NCBI GenBank assembly: GCA_047967505.1
Contig: CM106541.1
DNA length: 64,000 bases
Direction: 5' to 3' (one strand)
Source: Dipteris shenzhenensis
Taxonomy: Eukaryota > Polypodiophyta > Polypodiopsida > Gleicheniales
The notes under the pieces are model-generated. The model saw nothing but the letters and a program-made list of their open reading frames with translations, ran no database searches and had not been told where the DNA came from. Shown piece by piece: positions 63,239 to 64,000 of this stretch (the stretch's first letter is position 1; each line of letters starts with the position of its first letter). Made by a program: the position numbers and the translations under genes.

Positions 63239-64000
63239 GACAAGGTTGTCATTCATGTTGTTGGAATGATGAGGAGCACCCATTGAGAAGGGGTGACAAG
63301 GTTGTCATGGAATAACGAGGTGACAAGGTGGTTATGGAGATGACAAGGTGACAAGGTGGTCATTGAGACGACAAGGTGAGAAGGTGGTCACTGGGACGAC
63401 AAGGTGACAAGGTGGTCATTGGGACGATGAGGTGACAAGGTGGTCACTGGGATGACGGGGATGACGAGGTGACAAGGTTGTCACTGGGACAGCGAGGTGA
63501 CAAGGTTGTCACACTGAGACAACAAGGTGACAAGGTGGTCACTGGGAGGACGAGGTGATAAGGTGGTCACTAGGATAACGGGGATGACGAGGTGACAAGG
63601 TTGCCACTAGGACGACGAGGTGACAAGGTTATCACACTAAGACAACAAGATGACAAGGTTGTCACTGGGACGACAAGGTGACAAGGTTGTCACTAAGAAT
63701 ACCAAGTGACCAAGTGATGATGGAGACAGAGGGAGAAAGTGATCATTCGAAGACTAAGGGACATGAGTCCATGGGAAATGAGGTGACAATAGTGAACATG
63801 GTGAAGCAGGGTGACAAGAGTGGACATGGTGACAAGAATGGACGTGGTGAAGCAGGGTGACAAGAGTGAACATGGTGAGGGAGGGTGTCAAGGTTGTTAT
63901 TGCGGGTGACAAGAGTGAACATGGTGAAGCAAGGTGAACATGGTGAAGGAGGGTGTCAAGGTTGTCATTGGAATGACCCAGCGACAAGAGTGGTCATGGT
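63239..64000. repeat. Minisatellite, unit about 28 bp
   Basis: More than 15 diverged units built on GAGGTGACAAGGTGGTCA plus CTGGGACGAC. The best order lies between 63300 and 63700. After 63770 the unit changes to GTGACAAGAGTGAACATGGT-like. The array runs out of the window. Frames over it are not genes. Confidence 0.85.

Noticed and set aside
63239-64000. CRISPR-like array (regular repeats)
   Set aside because: Units are contiguous and all related, without unique spacers, and the context is a plant nuclear genome.

Overview
This is nuclear DNA from a land plant with a large, repeat-swollen genome. The one clear host gene is a largest subunit of RNA polymerase IV/V, an enzyme family found only in plants. 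It is split by GT-AG introns, one of them about 26.5 kb long and packed with retrotransposons. The repeat load fits a fern, lycophyte or gymnosperm better than a small-genome angiosperm, but I cannot name the species. No bacterial operons, CRISPR arrays, rRNA genes or tRNA genes were seen.

Layout. 1-17.5 kb: LINE fragments in both orientations, two decayed LTR-retrotransposon pieces (primer-binding sites near 5.02 and 17.33 kb) and one copia gag remnant (15.1-15.8 kb). 17.8-21.6 kb: seven exons of the Pol IV/V gene, including the DFDGD catalytic loop. 21.6-48.1 kb: the giant intron, with at least 15 LINE fragments. 48.1-49.0 kb: three more exons in perfect phase with the first seven. The ten exons join into 1156 codons with no stop. 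The N-terminal clamp exons and the C-terminal domain were not found, so the gene probably runs out of the window on both sides. 49.0-52.9 kb: a CT-rich leader followed by a rearranged LINE. 52.9-59.1 kb: an apparently intact, very young Ty1/copia element on the minus strand, with two identical 209-bp LTRs, a 6-bp target duplication, PBS, PPT and one uninterrupted 1392-residue gag-pol frame. 59.5-62.2 kb: an unidentified minus-strand coding region with a conserved-looking N-terminal part and a coiled-coil C-terminal part. 62.3-63.1 kb: a CT-rich tract. 63.2-64.0 kb: a minisatellite with a unit of about 28 bp.

Names used here. LINE-A: plant L1-like, ORF1 with a DUF4283-like domain, RT with a LADDTAVF-type motif, A-rich 3' end after CATACTTAATAGAAGT. 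LINE-B: ORF1 with a coiled coil and an L1-like RNA-binding domain, EN starting WNCNG, RT with LLYADDMALL, and a 3' end made of a small hairpin followed by a microsatellite. LINE-C: RT with AYADD. Several LINEs are nested in one another, and at least two carry in-place inversions.

The Pol IV/V enzymes act in RNA-directed DNA methylation, which silences transposons, so this gene is itself heavily colonised by the elements its product would help to silence. I did not find a convincing new defence or enzymatic system. The most original leads are the unidentified 59.5-62.2 kb coding region, the hairpin-plus-microsatellite 3' ends of LINE-B, the CT-rich leaders in front of several element ORFs, and the duplicated splice acceptor in the first visible exon of the polymerase gene.
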